The notes under the pieces are model-generated. The model searched no databases and was not told the DNA's origin. It was given only the letters and a program-made list of their open reading frames with translations. Of a stretch of DNA of 44,398 nucleotides, positions 16,323 through 25,030 are shown piece by piece. The DNA comes from Pseudomonas sp. 10-1B. Its GTDB lineage: Bacteria; Pseudomonadota; Gammaproteobacteria; Pseudomonadales; Pseudomonadaceae. The stretch's first letter is position 1. Every line of letters starts with the position of its first letter. The position numbers and the translations under genes are program-made. The DNA lies in contig NZ_JYKS01000017.1 in assembly GCF_000935045.1 (NCBI RefSeq), positions 1-44,398 on the forward strand. Reading direction: 5' to 3'.

Positions 16323-18370
16323 GCTGCAGCGTCCTCGCTCAGGCCACTGTGGCGCAGCAAGGCATCGATGGAAGGTTCACGGCCACGGAAGTCGACGAAC
16401 AGCACCATCGGCTCGCGAGAACCACCACGGGCCAGGATCGCCTCGCGGAAGGCACGGCCGGTCTCGGCATTCAGCACGCCTTCTTCCTCGAAGCGCGAGA
16501 AAGCGTCAGCCGACAGCACTTCGGCCCACTTGTAGCTGTAGTAGCCCGCCGCGTAACCGCCAGCGAAGATGTGCGCAAAGCTGTTGGGGAAACGGTTGTA
16601 CGCCGGCGGACGCATGACCGACACCTCGTCGCGCACGCCTTCGAGCACCTGCAACACGCTGCGGCCATCGCCATGGCTGGCGTGCAGCTCGAAGTCGAAC
16701 AGCGAGAACTCCAGCTGGCGCACCATCATCATGCCCGACTGGAAGTTCTTCGCCGCCAGCATCTTGTCCAGCAGGTCCTGAGGCAGAGCCGCGCCGCTTT
16801 CATAATGGCCGGAAATCAGCGCCAGGCCTTCGGGCTCCCAGCACCAGTTTTCCATGAACTGGCTGGGCAGCTCGACCGCATCCCAAGCCACGCCATTGAT
16901 GCCGGAAACACCGGCATGCTCGATGCGGGTCAACAGGTGGTGCAGGCCGTGGCCGAATTCGTGGAACAGGGTGGTGACTTCATCGTGGGTCAGCAGCGCA
17001 GGCTTGCCGGGCGCGGCCGGGGTGAAGTTGCACACCAGGTTGGCCACCGGGCTCTGCAGCTCGCCACCTGCTGTACGGCGACGGTCGCGGGCGCCGTCCA
17101 TCCAGGCACCGCCACGCTTGTTGGCGCGGGCGTAGAGGTCGAAGAAGAAGCGGCCGACATGCTGGCCATTTTCCTTGATCTCGAACAGGCGTACATCCGG
17201 GTGCCAACTGTCGAAGCCCTTGAGCTCGGCGATTTCGATGCCGTACAGACGCTGCACGATGCTGAACAGGCCGCCCAGTACCTTGTCGATCGGGAAGTAG
17301 GCGCGCAAGGCTTCCTGCGACACGCTGTAGCGCTGCTCACGCAGCTTCTCGCCAAAGTAACCGGCGTCCCAGCTGGCCAGCTCGGCGCAGCCCTGCTCGG
17401 CGGCGTAGGCCTTGAGCTGCTCCAGGTCCTGGGCGGCGAACGGCTTGGAACGCTTGGCCAGGTCACGCAGGAAGCTCAGCACCTGGTCGCTGGACTCGGC
17501 CATCTTGGTGGCCAGACTCAGCTCGGCGTAGTTCTGGTAACCCAGCAGTTCGGCCAGTTCCTGACGCAACGCGAGGATTTCCTGCATGACCGGACCGTTG
17601 TCGTTCTGGCCGGCGTTCGGGCCCTGGTCCGAGGCGCGGGTGCAGTAGGCAGCGTACAGCTCTTCGCGCAGGGCGCGGTCGCTGGCGTAGGTCATTACCG
17701 CGTAGTAGCTGGGGAACTCCAGGGTGATCAGCCAGCCGTCGAGGCCCTTGGCCTGGGCAGCGGCCGCCATCTGCGCCTTGGCGGAATCGGTCAGGCCGGC
17801 CAGCGCGGCCTCGTCGGTCACGTGCTTGGTCCAGGCCTGGGTGGCGTCGAGCAACTGGTTGGAGAAACGGCTGCCCAACTCGCTGAGCTTGCTCTGCACT
17901 TCGGCATAGCGCTGCTGCTTGTCCGCCGGCAGGTCGATACCCGACAGGCGGAAGTCACGCAGGGCATGTTCGAGGATAGTCTTTTGCGCCACGTCGAAGT
18001 CGGCAGCCTCAGGGCTGTTGACCAGCGCCTGGTAGGCTTCGAACAGCGCACGGTTCTGGCCCAGTTCGGTAGAGTAGGCACTCAGCGCCGGCAGGCACGA
18101 CTCGTAAGCCTCGCGCAACTCCGGGCTGTTGCACACCGCATTGAGGTGGCTGACCGGGCTCCAGGCGGCGCCCAGGCGGTCGTTCAGTTCATCCATGGCC
18201 AGCACCAAGCCAGCCCAGGTAGGGTTCTTGCCCTGCTGTTCGAGGATCTCGGCAATGGCTTTACGGTTGTCGGCCAGGATCGCTTCGATCGCCGGCAACA
18301 CGTGTTCGGCACGGATTTGCGAGAAGGGCGGCAGATCGTAGGACTGCAGAAGCGGGTTGTTCGCACTCAC
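16319..18370 (-). CDS. prlC: Oligopeptidase A (M3 zinc metallopeptidase)
   Basis: A 683-aa cytoplasmic M3-family oligopeptidase that degrades signal peptides and other short peptides. The zinc motif HEFGH is at residues 470-474, with the family's downstream Glu region following (EPEGLALISGHY). I choose the GTG at 18370, because the product MSANNPLLQSYDLPPF matches the usual N terminus and length; an ATG 36 nt upstream adds MGQCFFCQG and has no ribosome site. It is transcribed divergently from the gamma-carbonic-anhydrase-like gene across about 100 nt. In E. coli prlC is heat-shock-inducible; I could not confirm a sigma-32 promoter here. Confidence 0.95.
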   Translation of the reverse strand: MSANNPLLQSYDLPPFSQIRAEHVLPAIEAILADNRKAIAEILEQQGKNPTWAGLVLAMDELNDRLGAAWSPVSHLNAVCNSPELREAYESCLPALSAYSTELGQNRALFEAYQALVNSPEAADFDVAQKTILEHALRDFRLSGIDLPADKQQRYAEVQSKLSELGSRFSNQLLDATQAWTKHVTDEAALAGLTDSAKAQMAAAAQAKGLDGWLITLEFPSYYAVMTYASDRALREELYAAYCTRASDQGPNAGQNDNGPVMQEILALRQELAELLGYQNYAELSLATKMAESSDQVLSFLRDLAKRSKPFAAQDLEQLKAYAAEQGCAELASWDAGYFGEKLREQRYSVSQEALRAYFPIDKVLGGLFSIVQRLYGIEIAELKGFDSWHPDVRLFEIKENGQHVGRFFFDLYARANKRGGAWMDGARDRRRTAGGELQSPVANLVCNFTPAAPGKPALLTHDEVTTLFHEFGHGLHHLLTRIEHAGVSGINGVAWDAVELPSQFMENWCWEPEGLALISGHYESGAALPQDLLDKMLAAKNFQSGMMMVRQLEFSLFDFELHASHGDGRSVLQVLEGVRDEVSVMRPPAYNRFPNSFAHIFAGGYAAGYYSYKWAEVLSADAFSRFEEEGVLNAETGRAFREAILARGGSREPMVLFVDFRGREPSIDALLRHSGLSEDAAA

Positions 18371-18472
18371 GGTTTGGATACCTTGGCAGAAGAAACACTG
18401 CCCCATCTTAATTACAATCGACGCCGACCGCAGCAGGCAGCCTGCCTATCGGCACAGATGAGAGACGCTATC

Positions 18473-19021
18473 ATGGCCATCCGAAGCTTCCAGCAACACA
18501 CTCCGAAAGTTGGGCCCAGGGCCTTCGTCGACCGATCGGCGGTGGTGCTGGGCGACGTGGAGATCGGCGAAGACAGTTCGGTCTGGCCGTTGACCGTGGT
18601 ACGCGGCGACATGCACCGCATCCGCATTGGCGCGCGCACCAGCGTGCAGGACGGCAGCGTACTGCACATCACCCACGCCGGCCCGTTCAACCCTGACGGC
18701 TTCCCGCTGATCATCGGCGACGAAGTGACCATCGGCCACAAGGTCATGCTGCATGGCTGCACCCTGGGCAACCGTATCCTGGTCGGCATGGGCAGCACCA
18801 TCATGGACGGCGCCATCGTCGAAGACGAAGTGATCATCGGCGCCGGCAGCCTGGTGCCGCCGGGCAAGCGCCTGGTCAGTGGCTACCTGTACATGGGCAG
18901 CCCCGTGAAGCAGGCCCGGGTGCTGAACGACAAGGAGCGCGCGTTCTTCTCCTACAGCGCCGGCAACTACGTGAAGCTCAAGGACCAGCACCTGGCCGAA
19001 GGCTACGACCAACCGGAATGA
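18473..19021 (+). CDS. Gamma-carbonic-anhydrase-like hexapeptide-repeat protein
   Basis: A 182-aa left-handed beta-helix protein of the YrdA/PaaY/gamma-CA group. Hexapeptide repeats cover residues ~20-140. The zinc-ligand histidines are H68 (or H65), H89 and H94 (GHKVMLHGC). The ATG at 18473 follows GAGAGAC. Members bind a metal and trimerise, and some have weak carbonic anhydrase or thioesterase activity. The physiological substrate here is unknown. It is followed after 61 nt by the HAD phosphatase gene and may be co-transcribed with it. Confidence 0.9.
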   Translation: MAIRSFQQHTPKVGPRAFVDRSAVVLGDVEIGEDSSVWPLTVVRGDMHRIRIGARTSVQDGSVLHITHAGPFNPDGFPLIIGDEVTIGHKVMLHGCTLGNRILVGMGSTIMDGAIVEDEVIIGAGSLVPPGKRLVSGYLYMGSPVKQARVLNDKERAFFSYSAGNYVKLKDQHLAEGYDQPE

Positions 19022-19022
19022 C

Positions 19023-19051
19023 CCTGTGGGAGCGGGCTTGCCCGCGAAGAA
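19023..19051. repeat. Single REP element
   Basis: One unpaired copy of the CCTGTGGGAGCGGGCTTGCC-type REP lies between the gamma-CA-like gene and the HAD gene, starting 1 nt after the stop codon. A single REP inside a likely operon could shape mRNA stability rather than end transcription. Confidence 0.85.
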
Positions 19052-19082
19052 ACCCACGCAAGACTCGAGTGGAACCTCTTAC

Positions 19083-19733
19083 ATGCACCAGCAAAACATC
19101 CTCTTCGACCTCGACGGCACCCTGACCGACCCGCGCCTGGGCATCACCCGCTCGATCCAGTACGCCCTTGCCAAACTGGGCATCGACGAGCCAGACCTGG
19201 CCCGCCTCGAACACTTCATCGGCCCACCCCTGCTGCAGGCCTTCATGCAGTTCTACAGCTTCGACGAAGCCAAGGCCTGGGATGCGGTGAACTTCTACCG
19301 GGAGCGCTTCCGCGTCACCGGCCTGTACGAAAACCTTGTGTTCGAAGGCGTGCCGGAGTTACTCGAAGCGCTGAACGGCCAAGGCCGTACGCTGTACATC
19401 GCCACCTCCAAGCCATGGGAATTCGCCCGCGAAATCGCCCGGCATTTCGCCTTCGATCGCCACTTCAAGGTGATCTACGGCAGTGAGCTGGATGGCACCC
19501 GCACCAACAAGGTCGAGCTTATTCGCCACCTGCTGGATGAAGAAGGGCTGGACCCAGCGCAGACGCTGATGATCGGCGACCGCAAGCATGACCTGATCGG
19601 GGCGCGCAGTAATGGCTTGCAGGCAGTGGCGGTGGGGTATGGGTTTGGTAGCCGGGACGAGTTGATGGCGGAAGAACCCGCCTACCACTTTGCTACCTTG
19701 GCCGAGATGCATCAGGCATTCATCAAGGCTTGA
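19083..19733 (+). CDS. HAD-family hydrolase, phosphoglycolate phosphatase-like
   Basis: A 216-aa haloacid-dehalogenase superfamily phosphatase. Motif I is D9-L-D11-G-T, motif II is around IATSK, and motif III/IV is the K...IGDRKHD region near residue 165. A helical cap (~15-80) follows motif I, as in phosphoglycolate phosphatase and pyrophosphatase PpaX. The true substrate is not readable from sequence. The start at 19083 begins MHQQNILFDLDG; the ribosome site is weak. Confidence 0.9.
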   Translation: MHQQNILFDLDGTLTDPRLGITRSIQYALAKLGIDEPDLARLEHFIGPPLLQAFMQFYSFDEAKAWDAVNFYRERFRVTGLYENLVFEGVPELLEALNGQGRTLYIATSKPWEFAREIARHFAFDRHFKVIYGSELDGTRTNKVELIRHLLDEEGLDPAQTLMIGDRKHDLIGARSNGLQAVAVGYGFGSRDELMAEEPAYHFATLAEMHQAFIKA

Positions 19734-19741
19734 TGGCCATT

Positions 19742-19859
19742 GGGGCTGCTCTGCAGCCCATCGCCGGCAAGCCAGCTCCCACAGGTACCGCATCGATTTC
19801 AAACCTTGTGCAGTCCCTGTGGGAGTTGGCTTGCCGACGATGGGCCGCAAAGCGGCCCC
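19742..19859. repeat. Composite REP pair with palindromic outer arms
   Basis: Inverted REP arms (ATCGCCGGCAAGCCAGCTCC type) are enclosed by an extra pair, GGGGCTGCTCTGCAGCCC on the left and GGGCCGCAAAGCGGCCCC on the right. Each outer piece is itself a hairpin. It occupies the convergent gap between the HAD gene and the aminopeptidase gene. Confidence 0.88.
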
Positions 19860-19865
19860 AAAATC

Positions 19866-20957
19866 TCACTGGCTTGCCATCAACCGCTGCAACGCCGCCT
19901 TCCTGTCAGCAATCGGCAACCGCCCCAGTTGTTCGACCCGCTCATAAAACCGCAGCCAATCCCCGCCAACTTCCCTGAACACCGCCGCAAACGCCGGCAC
20001 CCACTGGTCATACAGCCCGAACGGCAACAACTTGGCATTGTTCATCGGCCCATACATCCAGGCGTCATAGCGCTTGTCTCCACCCCACTGGGCATCACGC
20101 AGCTGCTGGTATTCCCGCCTCAAGCGCTCGAACTCCGCCTGCTTGGCCTGCCGCTTGTGCGCATCATCCAATGGCCCGGCATACAGCGCCTGCAGCCGCT
20201 CGCGGCTGGCCAGCACCAGGCGGATGAACTGGTCCCGTTGCGGCCCATGATTCTCGCCAACCGCAGCAAGCCCACGCGCCACGCGCCATTGCCGCGTACC
20301 TTCCTGTTCGACGAAGGTGGCAAACGACTCGTTGAACTCGGTGTCGTCCTGCACATAGAAGCGCTGGTGGGCCAGCTCATGAAAGATCAGGGTGGCCAGC
20401 CGCTCATCGCCCCAGCCGACCATCGACGACAGGATCGGGTCGTCGAACCAGCCCAGGGTCGAGTAGGCTTCCACACCGCCCACGTAGACATCCATACCGT
20501 GCTGGCGCATCAGCGCCGCCGCCCCCCGCGCTGCCCCCTGCTGGTAGTAGCCGCGATACGCGACGCACCCCGCGATCGGGAAGCAGTGCGTCACTGGCTG
20601 CAACGACAGCTCAGGCGTGGCGAACACATTCCACACCACGTAACGCCGGCCAAGGTCGGCGTAAACCCGGTAGCTGCGGTTATCCGGCAGTTTCAGCTGC
20701 TGACTGGCGAACGCCCGTGCCTGCTCGGCATGTTCCAGGCGCACACGCAATTGCGGGGAAGTGGCCGGGTCGGCCATTACCTGTGCCACTGGCTGGCGCG
20801 CCCGCAGCAGCTGCCACTGGCCTTCGGCCAACTGTCCATAATAGGCGGCGCTGCTGCAACCGTTCAGCAGGAGCGCCGCCAGCAGCGGAACCAAACCGGT
20901 AAAAATGCGGTCGAGTGGCCCAGGGCCTGAGCGCTGAATAAGAAAAAGTCGAAGCAT
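19866..20957 (-). CDS. Putative lipoprotein aminopeptidase (DUF2265/PF10023 type)
   Basis: A 363-aa predicted zinc aminopeptidase of the PF10023 family. The zinc motif HELAH is followed about 15 residues later by the acidic NESFATFVEQEG segment. From the ATG at 20957 the N terminus reads as a lipoprotein signal, with a hydrophobic stretch LVPLLAALLLNG and Cys at about residue 34. Longer in-frame starts exist (to 21119), but they run into the divergent lipoprotein gene, and no start has a strong ribosome site. Location is probably the outer or inner membrane, facing the periplasm. It faces the tandem lipoprotein pair at 21025. Confidence 0.82.
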   Translation of the reverse strand: MLRLFLIQRSGPGPLDRIFTGLVPLLAALLLNGCSSAAYYGQLAEGQWQLLRARQPVAQVMADPATSPQLRVRLEHAEQARAFASQQLKLPDNRSYRVYADLGRRYVVWNVFATPELSLQPVTHCFPIAGCVAYRGYYQQGAARGAAALMRQHGMDVYVGGVEAYSTLGWFDDPILSSMVGWGDERLATLIFHELAHQRFYVQDDTEFNESFATFVEQEGTRQWRVARGLAAVGENHGPQRDQFIRLVLASRERLQALYAGPLDDAHKRQAKQAEFERLRREYQQLRDAQWGGDKRYDAWMYGPMNNAKLLPFGLYDQWVPAFAAVFREVGGDWLRFYERVEQLGRLPIADRKAALQRLMASQ

Positions 20958-21024
20958 CCGGGACTGTCTGACTCGCTCAAGGCCGATTCGCTCCAAGACT
21001 ATCTCGCCAAGGGGGAGTTTCGCC

Positions 21025-21438
21025 ATGCGTGCATTGTTGGTCGCCGGCTCACTGTTGCTGATATCCGCCTGTTCGACCTTGCCAGACCCAGACCCGAACC
21101 AGGCCTGGATCGACCTCACCCCCTACGACAACACCTCGCTACACGCCGTGCAGGTAGACGAGCGCGACTGGGCCGATAACCGTTATTTCGAGGTGCAACC
21201 CGGCAGCCACGAGTTGACCGTGCGCTACCAGTTCCCGGTTACCCCCAGCAATATCGGCCCGGTCGACCAGCCACTGTGGCGGGATTGCCAGGTCAAGCTG
21301 ACCTTCAAGGATTTCAGCGCCGGGCAGCGCTACCAGTTGCAGGCCGGCAGCATCGGTTTCCGCCCCTGGATCAAACTCTACGACCACCAGCAGAAACTGC
21401 TCGGCCAGGGCCTGCCAGCGGGCTGCCAACGCACCTGA
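21025..21438 (+). CDS. Small lipoprotein, first of a tandem pair
   Basis: A 137-aa predicted lipoprotein: signal peptide with lipobox LISAC (Cys16) and a mature beta-rich domain. It aligns with the next gene along its whole length. Shared features are the post-Cys Pro-rich segment, PDPNQAWIDL versus PVDPKQAWVDL, a YFEV/YFQV strand, and a DCQVKLTF/TCYLTVRF strand. The AAGGGGGAG ribosome site lies just upstream of the ATG. P. aeruginosa has related lipoproteins near its osmC. Function unknown. Confidence 0.85.
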   Translation: MRALLVAGSLLLISACSTLPDPDPNQAWIDLTPYDNTSLHAVQVDERDWADNRYFEVQPGSHELTVRYQFPVTPSNIGPVDQPLWRDCQVKLTFKDFSAGQRYQLQAGSIGFRPWIKLYDHQQKLLGQGLPAGCQRT

Positions 21439-21493
21439 ACCGTGCAAACGGCGCTATGCTTATAGCTTGTAAATCGCAAGTGGGAGTTTTGCC

Positions 21494-21907
21494 ATGCGCC
21501 AGCCCATGATGCTGATCGCCCTCAGTACGCTGGGGGCTTGCGCCAGCCCCTTGCCGCCCGTCGACCCCAAGCAGGCCTGGGTCGATCTCTACACCATGAC
21601 CCCCGGCAGGGTGATCATGGCCGACCGCCTCGACGGCAAGCGCCTGGATGACGGCCGTTACTTCCAGGTAACGCCAGGCAAGCATGAACTTGTGGTGCGC
21701 TTCGATTACGAGATCTATGCGGGCGGCATCATGAGCGAGCCCCGGGACCGTACCTGCTACCTGACCGTGCGCTTCGACGACTTCAAGGCCGGTGAGCGCT
21801 ACCGCCTGGAGGCACGGGCACCCGTAATGGAACCGCAGGTGCTGCTGTATGACGCCAACCGCAAGGTAGTGGTGAACGAGCCTAGCGAAGTGTTCTGCAT
21901 ACCGTGA
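21494..21907 (+). CDS. Small lipoprotein, second of a tandem pair
   Basis: A 137-aa lipoprotein, the same length as the upstream neighbour, also with lipobox Cys at residue 16 (LGAC). The upstream leader GTGGGAGTTTTGCCATG closely resembles that of the first copy, so the duplication included the ribosome site. The copies have diverged well below full identity but keep the same domain layout. They are probably co-transcribed (55 nt apart). Function unknown; an envelope-stress or surface role is a guess. Confidence 0.85.
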   Translation: MRQPMMLIALSTLGACASPLPPVDPKQAWVDLYTMTPGRVIMADRLDGKRLDDGRYFQVTPGKHELVVRFDYEIYAGGIMSEPRDRTCYLTVRFDDFKAGERYRLEARAPVMEPQVLLYDANRKVVVNEPSEVFCIP

Positions 21908-21911
21908 GCCT

Positions 21912-22014
21912 GGGGCTGCTGCGCAGCCCATCGCGACACAAGGCCGCTCCCACAGGGGATCGCATACTTCCTGTGGGAGCACCTTGTGTCGCGATAGGGC
22001 CGCAAAGCGGCCCC
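21912..22014. repeat. Composite REP-like inverted repeat, divergent core
   Basis: The outer arms GGGGCTGCTGCGCAGCCC and GGGCCGCAAAGCGGCCCC match the composite REP elements, but the core is different. It carries TCGCGACACAAGG...CTCCCACAGG, with an inverted copy ending CTTGTGTCGCGA. It separates the second lipoprotein gene from the convergent DUF1161 gene. Confidence 0.8.
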
Positions 22015-22027
22015 AAAACCTCAAACC

Positions 22028-22261
22028 CTATCGATCATTCTTCTGGTAAATGATCTTCTTGGTCCCGCCATCACAGGACCCGACGACCATGTTCTGGTCC
22101 TTGACCTCACTGTTGGGCACGATCTCCAAGGTGTAGGACGTGACCCCTTGGGCCTGGATCTTGGCCTCGATCTCGGCTTTAAGCTCTTCGCACGGCTTGA
22201 CCGCCGCCAGCGCAGACGTGGCGACCAGGGAAGCCAATACGGCGACTGCTACGCGAATCAT
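22028..22261 (-). CDS. DUF1161 small secreted protein (copy 1)
   Basis: A 77-aa protein with a signal peptide (cleavage after ALA, about residue 19) and a DUF1161 domain: KPCEELKAEIEAKI, then YTLEI, VVGSCDGGTKKIIY. The two mature cysteines could form a disulfide in the periplasm. A paralogue lies at 24018-24239. The ATG at 22261 has CCGGAG upstream. Function unknown. Confidence 0.88.
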   Translation of the reverse strand: MIRVAVAVLASLVATSALAAVKPCEELKAEIEAKIQAQGVTSYTLEIVPNSEVKDQNMVVGSCDGGTKKIIYQKNDR

Positions 22262-22334
22262 GGAACGGCTCCGGAAAGGGCAGCGTGCTGCCGACGCTGT
22301 TTAGACTACAGCAAACCGCCGCCGTTGCGCCGCT

Positions 22335-22760
22335 TCAGCCCACCAGCGCCGCATCCAGGGTGATCTTCGCGTTCAGCACCTTGGACACCGGGCATCCTTC
22401 TTTGGCCTTGTTGGCGATTTCCAGGAACTGCGCCTCGCTCGCCCCAGGGACCTTGGCCCTGAGCACCAGGTGCACGGCCGTAATGGCAAAGCCATCTGGC
22501 TGCTTGTCGAGTGTCACTTCGGCAGCTGTGTCGATCCTGTCCGGCGTGAGCCCTGCCTCACCCAGCATCATCGACAGCGCCATCGAGAAGCAGCCGGCAT
22601 GCGCCGCGCCGATCAGCTCCTCCGGGTTGGTCCCGGAAGCGCCCTCGAAACGGGTGTTGAAGCCGTACGGGTTCTGCTTGAGCGCACCGCTTTCGGTAGA
22701 AAGCAGGCCTTTGCCATCCTTCAGGCCACCTTGCCAGATCGCCGATGCTGTCTTTTTCAT
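22335..22760 (-). CDS. osmC: OsmC-family peroxiredoxin
   Basis: A 141-aa OsmC, a thiol peroxidase for organic hydroperoxides induced by osmotic and stationary stress in relatives. The catalytic cysteines are C57 ([10 protein letters not shown]) and C123 (EGCPVSK), with the conserved Glu near residue 47 (NPEELI). Length is typical. It is divergent from the luciferase-like gene at 22914. It is likely under sigma-S control as in other bacteria, but I did not identify the promoter. Confidence 0.93.
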   Translation of the reverse strand: MKKTASAIWQGGLKDGKGLLSTESGALKQNPYGFNTRFEGASGTNPEELIGAAHAGCFSMALSMMLGEAGLTPDRIDTAAEVTLDKQPDGFAITAVHLVLRAKVPGASEAQFLEIANKAKEGCPVSKVLNAKITLDAALVG

Positions 22761-22913
22761 GATGCCTCCTGGTCACTCGGTTACTTACCTACCGGTTCAG
22801 AGGCCTGCTGCTCGCAGCAAGTTCAGAGCAATCTGACTTCAGGCATTGAATCCAACGAATACGCCCATACAGAATCAAAAAGGCCTCTGGCCAACCACCT
22901 TTGCGGAGGCTCC

Positions 22914-23918
22914 ATGACGCAGCTGCGTGACCTGAAGATTTCCACCCTCGACCTGGTACCCGTGCGCGCCGACGCTGGCCCCGCGCAGTCCCTGCGCAAC
23001 TCGCTGGACCTGGCGCAGCACGTCGAGCGCTTCGGCTACAACCGCTTCTGGGTGGCCGAGCACCACAACATGGACGGCATCGCCAGTTCGGCCACCTCGG
23101 TGCTGATCGGCTACCTGGCGGGGGGTACTTCGACCATTCGCGTGGGTTCTGGCGGGGTCATGCTGCCCAATCATGCGCCGTTGGTGATCGCCGAGCAGTT
23201 CGGCACCCTGGCCAGCCTGTACCCGGGGCGTATCGACCTGGGCCTCGGCCGCGCGCCGGGCTCGGACCAGATGACGGCCTATGCCCTGCGGCGTGACCGT
23301 GCTGGCGGCCCGGACGACTTTCCGGACGATGTCGAAGAACTGTCGCGCTACCTCGGCCCACGTACCGATGATCAAAAAGTGATCGCCGTGCCAGGGCACG
23401 ACACCGACGTGCCGATGTGGCTGCTCGGCTCCAGCCTGTTCAGTGCCCAGCTGGCCGGTATGCGCGGCATGCCCTATGCGTTCGCCTCGCACTTCGCGCC
23501 GCGCTACATGCATGAGGCGATCCGCGTGTACCGCAACCACTTCAAGCCCTCGACCACCCTGGACAAGCCGTATGTGATGCTGGGTATTCCCATGGTGGTG
23601 GCCGCAACCGACGAGAAGGCCGAGTATCTGGCCACCTCGGTGTACCAGCGCATCCTCGCGCTGATTCGCGGGCAGAGCCTGATGCAAAAGCCGCCGGTGG
23701 CAAGCATGGATGGCTTGTGGCTGCCCCATGAGCGCGATGCGGTGGGCAGCTTCCTGGGCCTGGCGATGATCGGCAGCCCGCAGAAGGTGCGGGCCAAGGT
23801 GCAAGTGCTGCTGGAGCAGACCGGGGCCGATGAGCTGATCTTTACCTGCGACCTGTATGAGCATGCGGACCGGATTCGGTCTTATGAACTGATGGCGCAG
23901 GCCCTGAAGACCGAGTGA
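22914..23918 (+). CDS. LLM-class flavin-dependent oxidoreductase
   Basis: A 334-aa luciferase-like (bacterial luciferase family, group MsnO8/YhbW-like) monooxygenase. Hallmarks are the N-terminal [18 protein letters not shown] segment (here [16 protein letters not shown]), the [21 protein letters not shown] block, and [12 protein letters not shown]. These form the flavin-binding TIM barrel. The ATG at 22914 follows GGAG by 5 nt; the upstream open frame overlaps osmC and is not real. The substrate is unknown. It is divergent from osmC, so a stress-linked role is possible. Confidence 0.9.
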   Translation: MTQLRDLKISTLDLVPVRADAGPAQSLRNSLDLAQHVERFGYNRFWVAEHHNMDGIASSATSVLIGYLAGGTSTIRVGSGGVMLPNHAPLVIAEQFGTLASLYPGRIDLGLGRAPGSDQMTAYALRRDRAGGPDDFPDDVEELSRYLGPRTDDQKVIAVPGHDTDVPMWLLGSSLFSAQLAGMRGMPYAFASHFAPRYMHEAIRVYRNHFKPSTTLDKPYVMLGIPMVVAATDEKAEYLATSVYQRILALIRGQSLMQKPPVASMDGLWLPHERDAVGSFLGLAMIGSPQKVRAKVQVLLEQTGADELIFTCDLYEHADRIRSYELMAQALKTE

Positions 23919-23921
23919 CCT

Positions 23922-24009
23922 TCTTCGCGGGCTTGCCCGCTCCCACAGGGACTGCACAAATGCTGAGACCTGTGGTGTACCTGTGGGAGCGGGCGAGCCC
24001 GCGAAGAAG
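23922..24009. repeat. REP pair (inverted) between convergent genes
   Basis: TTCTTCGCGGGCTTGCCCGC at the left and the inverted copy GCGGGCGAGCCCGCGAAGAA at the right flank about 35 nt. It begins 3 nt after the LLM stop codon and ends 8 nt before the stop of the convergent DUF1161 gene. Confidence 0.9.
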
Positions 24010-24017
24010 CCAACACA

Positions 24018-24239
24018 TCAGCCACGGCGGTACACAATTTCCTTGGTACCACCCTCGCAGCTACCAATCACCTTGCCCGCCGGCTCGCCTTTGTTGACGA
24101 TTTCCAGGGTGTAACCCTTCACACCCTTGGCATCCAGCTTGGCCGCAATCTCCGCCTTGAGTTCCTCGCACGGCTTGCCCGCCGCCAGCGCACCACCAGC
24201 CAGGCTCATCAGGCCCAGCGCCAGAATCAGTTTGTTCAT
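24018..24239 (-). CDS. DUF1161 small secreted protein (copy 2)
   Basis: A 73-aa paralogue of the protein at 22028. It has a signal peptide (cleavage after ALA, about residue 20) and KPCEELKAEIAAKL, YTLEIV, VIGSCEGGTKEIVY. I use the ATG at 24239 (MNKLILALG) with AAGGAA upstream; a longer frame from 24272 would spoil the signal peptide. The two copies flank osmC and the LLM gene. Confidence 0.88.
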   Translation of the reverse strand: MNKLILALGLMSLAGGALAAGKPCEELKAEIAAKLDAKGVKGYTLEIVNKGEPAGKVIGSCEGGTKEIVYRRG

Positions 24240-24270
24240 CGATCGCTTTCCTTGTACAGATGAAATCAGC

Positions 24271-24295
24271 AAGGGCGCCCGCCAAGGCGCCCCTT
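24271..24295. terminator. Possible hairpin terminator between dodecin and DUF1161 genes
   Basis: GGGCGCC (24273-24279) and GGCGCCC (24286-24292) form a perfect 7-bp stem with a 6-nt loop. The following bases on the plus strand are CTTTCC, so the T-tract is weak; on the minus strand, the direction of the dodecin gene, it is also weak. It probably ends the dodecin transcript, but this is uncertain. Confidence 0.35.
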
Positions 24296-24340
24296 TCCTA
24301 AATACCCCATCACGCCGGGCTCATCCAGCCCGTCGATGTT

Positions 24341-24556
24341 TCAACTGTTGGCGATACGGAAGCCAACCTTCAGCGTCACCTGAAAGTGATCGACCTTGTT
24401 GTCACGGATATGCCCGCGGGTATCGACCACTTCGAACCACTCCAGCAGCTTGATGCTCTTGGCCGCTTCGGCCAAGGCATTGTGGATCGCATCTTCGATA
24501 CTGGTGGTCGACGAACCTACCAGCTCGATCTTCTTGTAGGTGTGATGATCGGACAT
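24341..24556 (-). CDS. Dodecin (flavin-binding dodecamer)
   Basis: A 71-aa dodecin: KKIELVGSSTTSIEDAI, then W40 (LLEWFEVVDTRGHI), which stacks on the flavin, and FQVTLKVGFRI. Dodecins form hollow 12-mers that store or buffer FMN/FAD. The start ATG at 24556 has a GGAGAG ribosome site. It is monocistronic, flanked by DUF1161 and the divergent DUF883 gene. Confidence 0.93.
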   Translation of the reverse strand: MSDHHTYKKIELVGSSTTSIEDAIHNALAEAAKSIKLLEWFEVVDTRGHIRDNKVDHFQVTLKVGFRIANS

Positions 24557-24706
24557 ATGCTCTCTCCTTGGATGACGGTGTCATTGAGCCTAGCAGCGCA
24601 GGCGTGGTTTACCTGCGAGCGGTCAGCGCCGAGGAAAGTTCGATCGCACTTTCCCGCAGCCCCGCAGTCGCAATCCTTACAGCCCATACTGCAAAGGAGA
24701 GTCAAC

Positions 24707-25030
24707 ATGCACCGCAACTCGCTGCGTAAAACGTCCCTGGAAAGCATGGAAGCAGAGATCGAAAGCCTTCTTAAAAGCCTGGAGAACCTCAAGCACGATG
24801 CCTCCGAGGAAACCCAGAAATCGGTGAAGGCGATGCGCAGCAACGCCGAAAGCGCCCTTCGTCATTCGCGCAGCCTGCTGAGCGATGCCTACGAAGAAGT
24901 GAAGCAGCGCACCCGCCAAACAGGCCTCGCCACCCGCGACTACGCCCAGGAGCACCCGTACACCACCGCAGGCGTGGCCATCGGCGCACTGGGCCTGCTG
25001 GCGGCGTACCTGATCTGCAAGCGCAACTAG
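24707..25030 (+). CDS. DUF883 (ElaB/YqjD-type) tail-anchored protein
   Basis: A 107-aa protein: a long charged amphipathic helix (residues ~10-70) and a C-terminal hydrophobic anchor ([18 protein letters not shown]) preceded by the family's DYAQEHPYT segment. The E. coli relatives YqjD and ElaB are inner-membrane proteins that bind ribosomes in stationary phase. AAGGAGA precedes the ATG at 24707. Its last codons overlap the convergent trpI stop by 4 nt. Confidence 0.88.
   Translation: MHRNSLRKTSLESMEAEIESLLKSLENLKHDASEETQKSVKAMRSNAESALRHSRSLLSDAYEEVKQRTRQTGLATRDYAQEHPYTTAGVAIGALGLLAAYLICKRN

Noticed and set aside
16349..18472. Very long rightward open frame opposite prlC
   Set aside because: It is antisense to the intact prlC gene. 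High GC leaves few stops in that frame, the product is low-complexity, and it only becomes meaningful in the last part, which is the gamma-CA-like gene starting at 18473.
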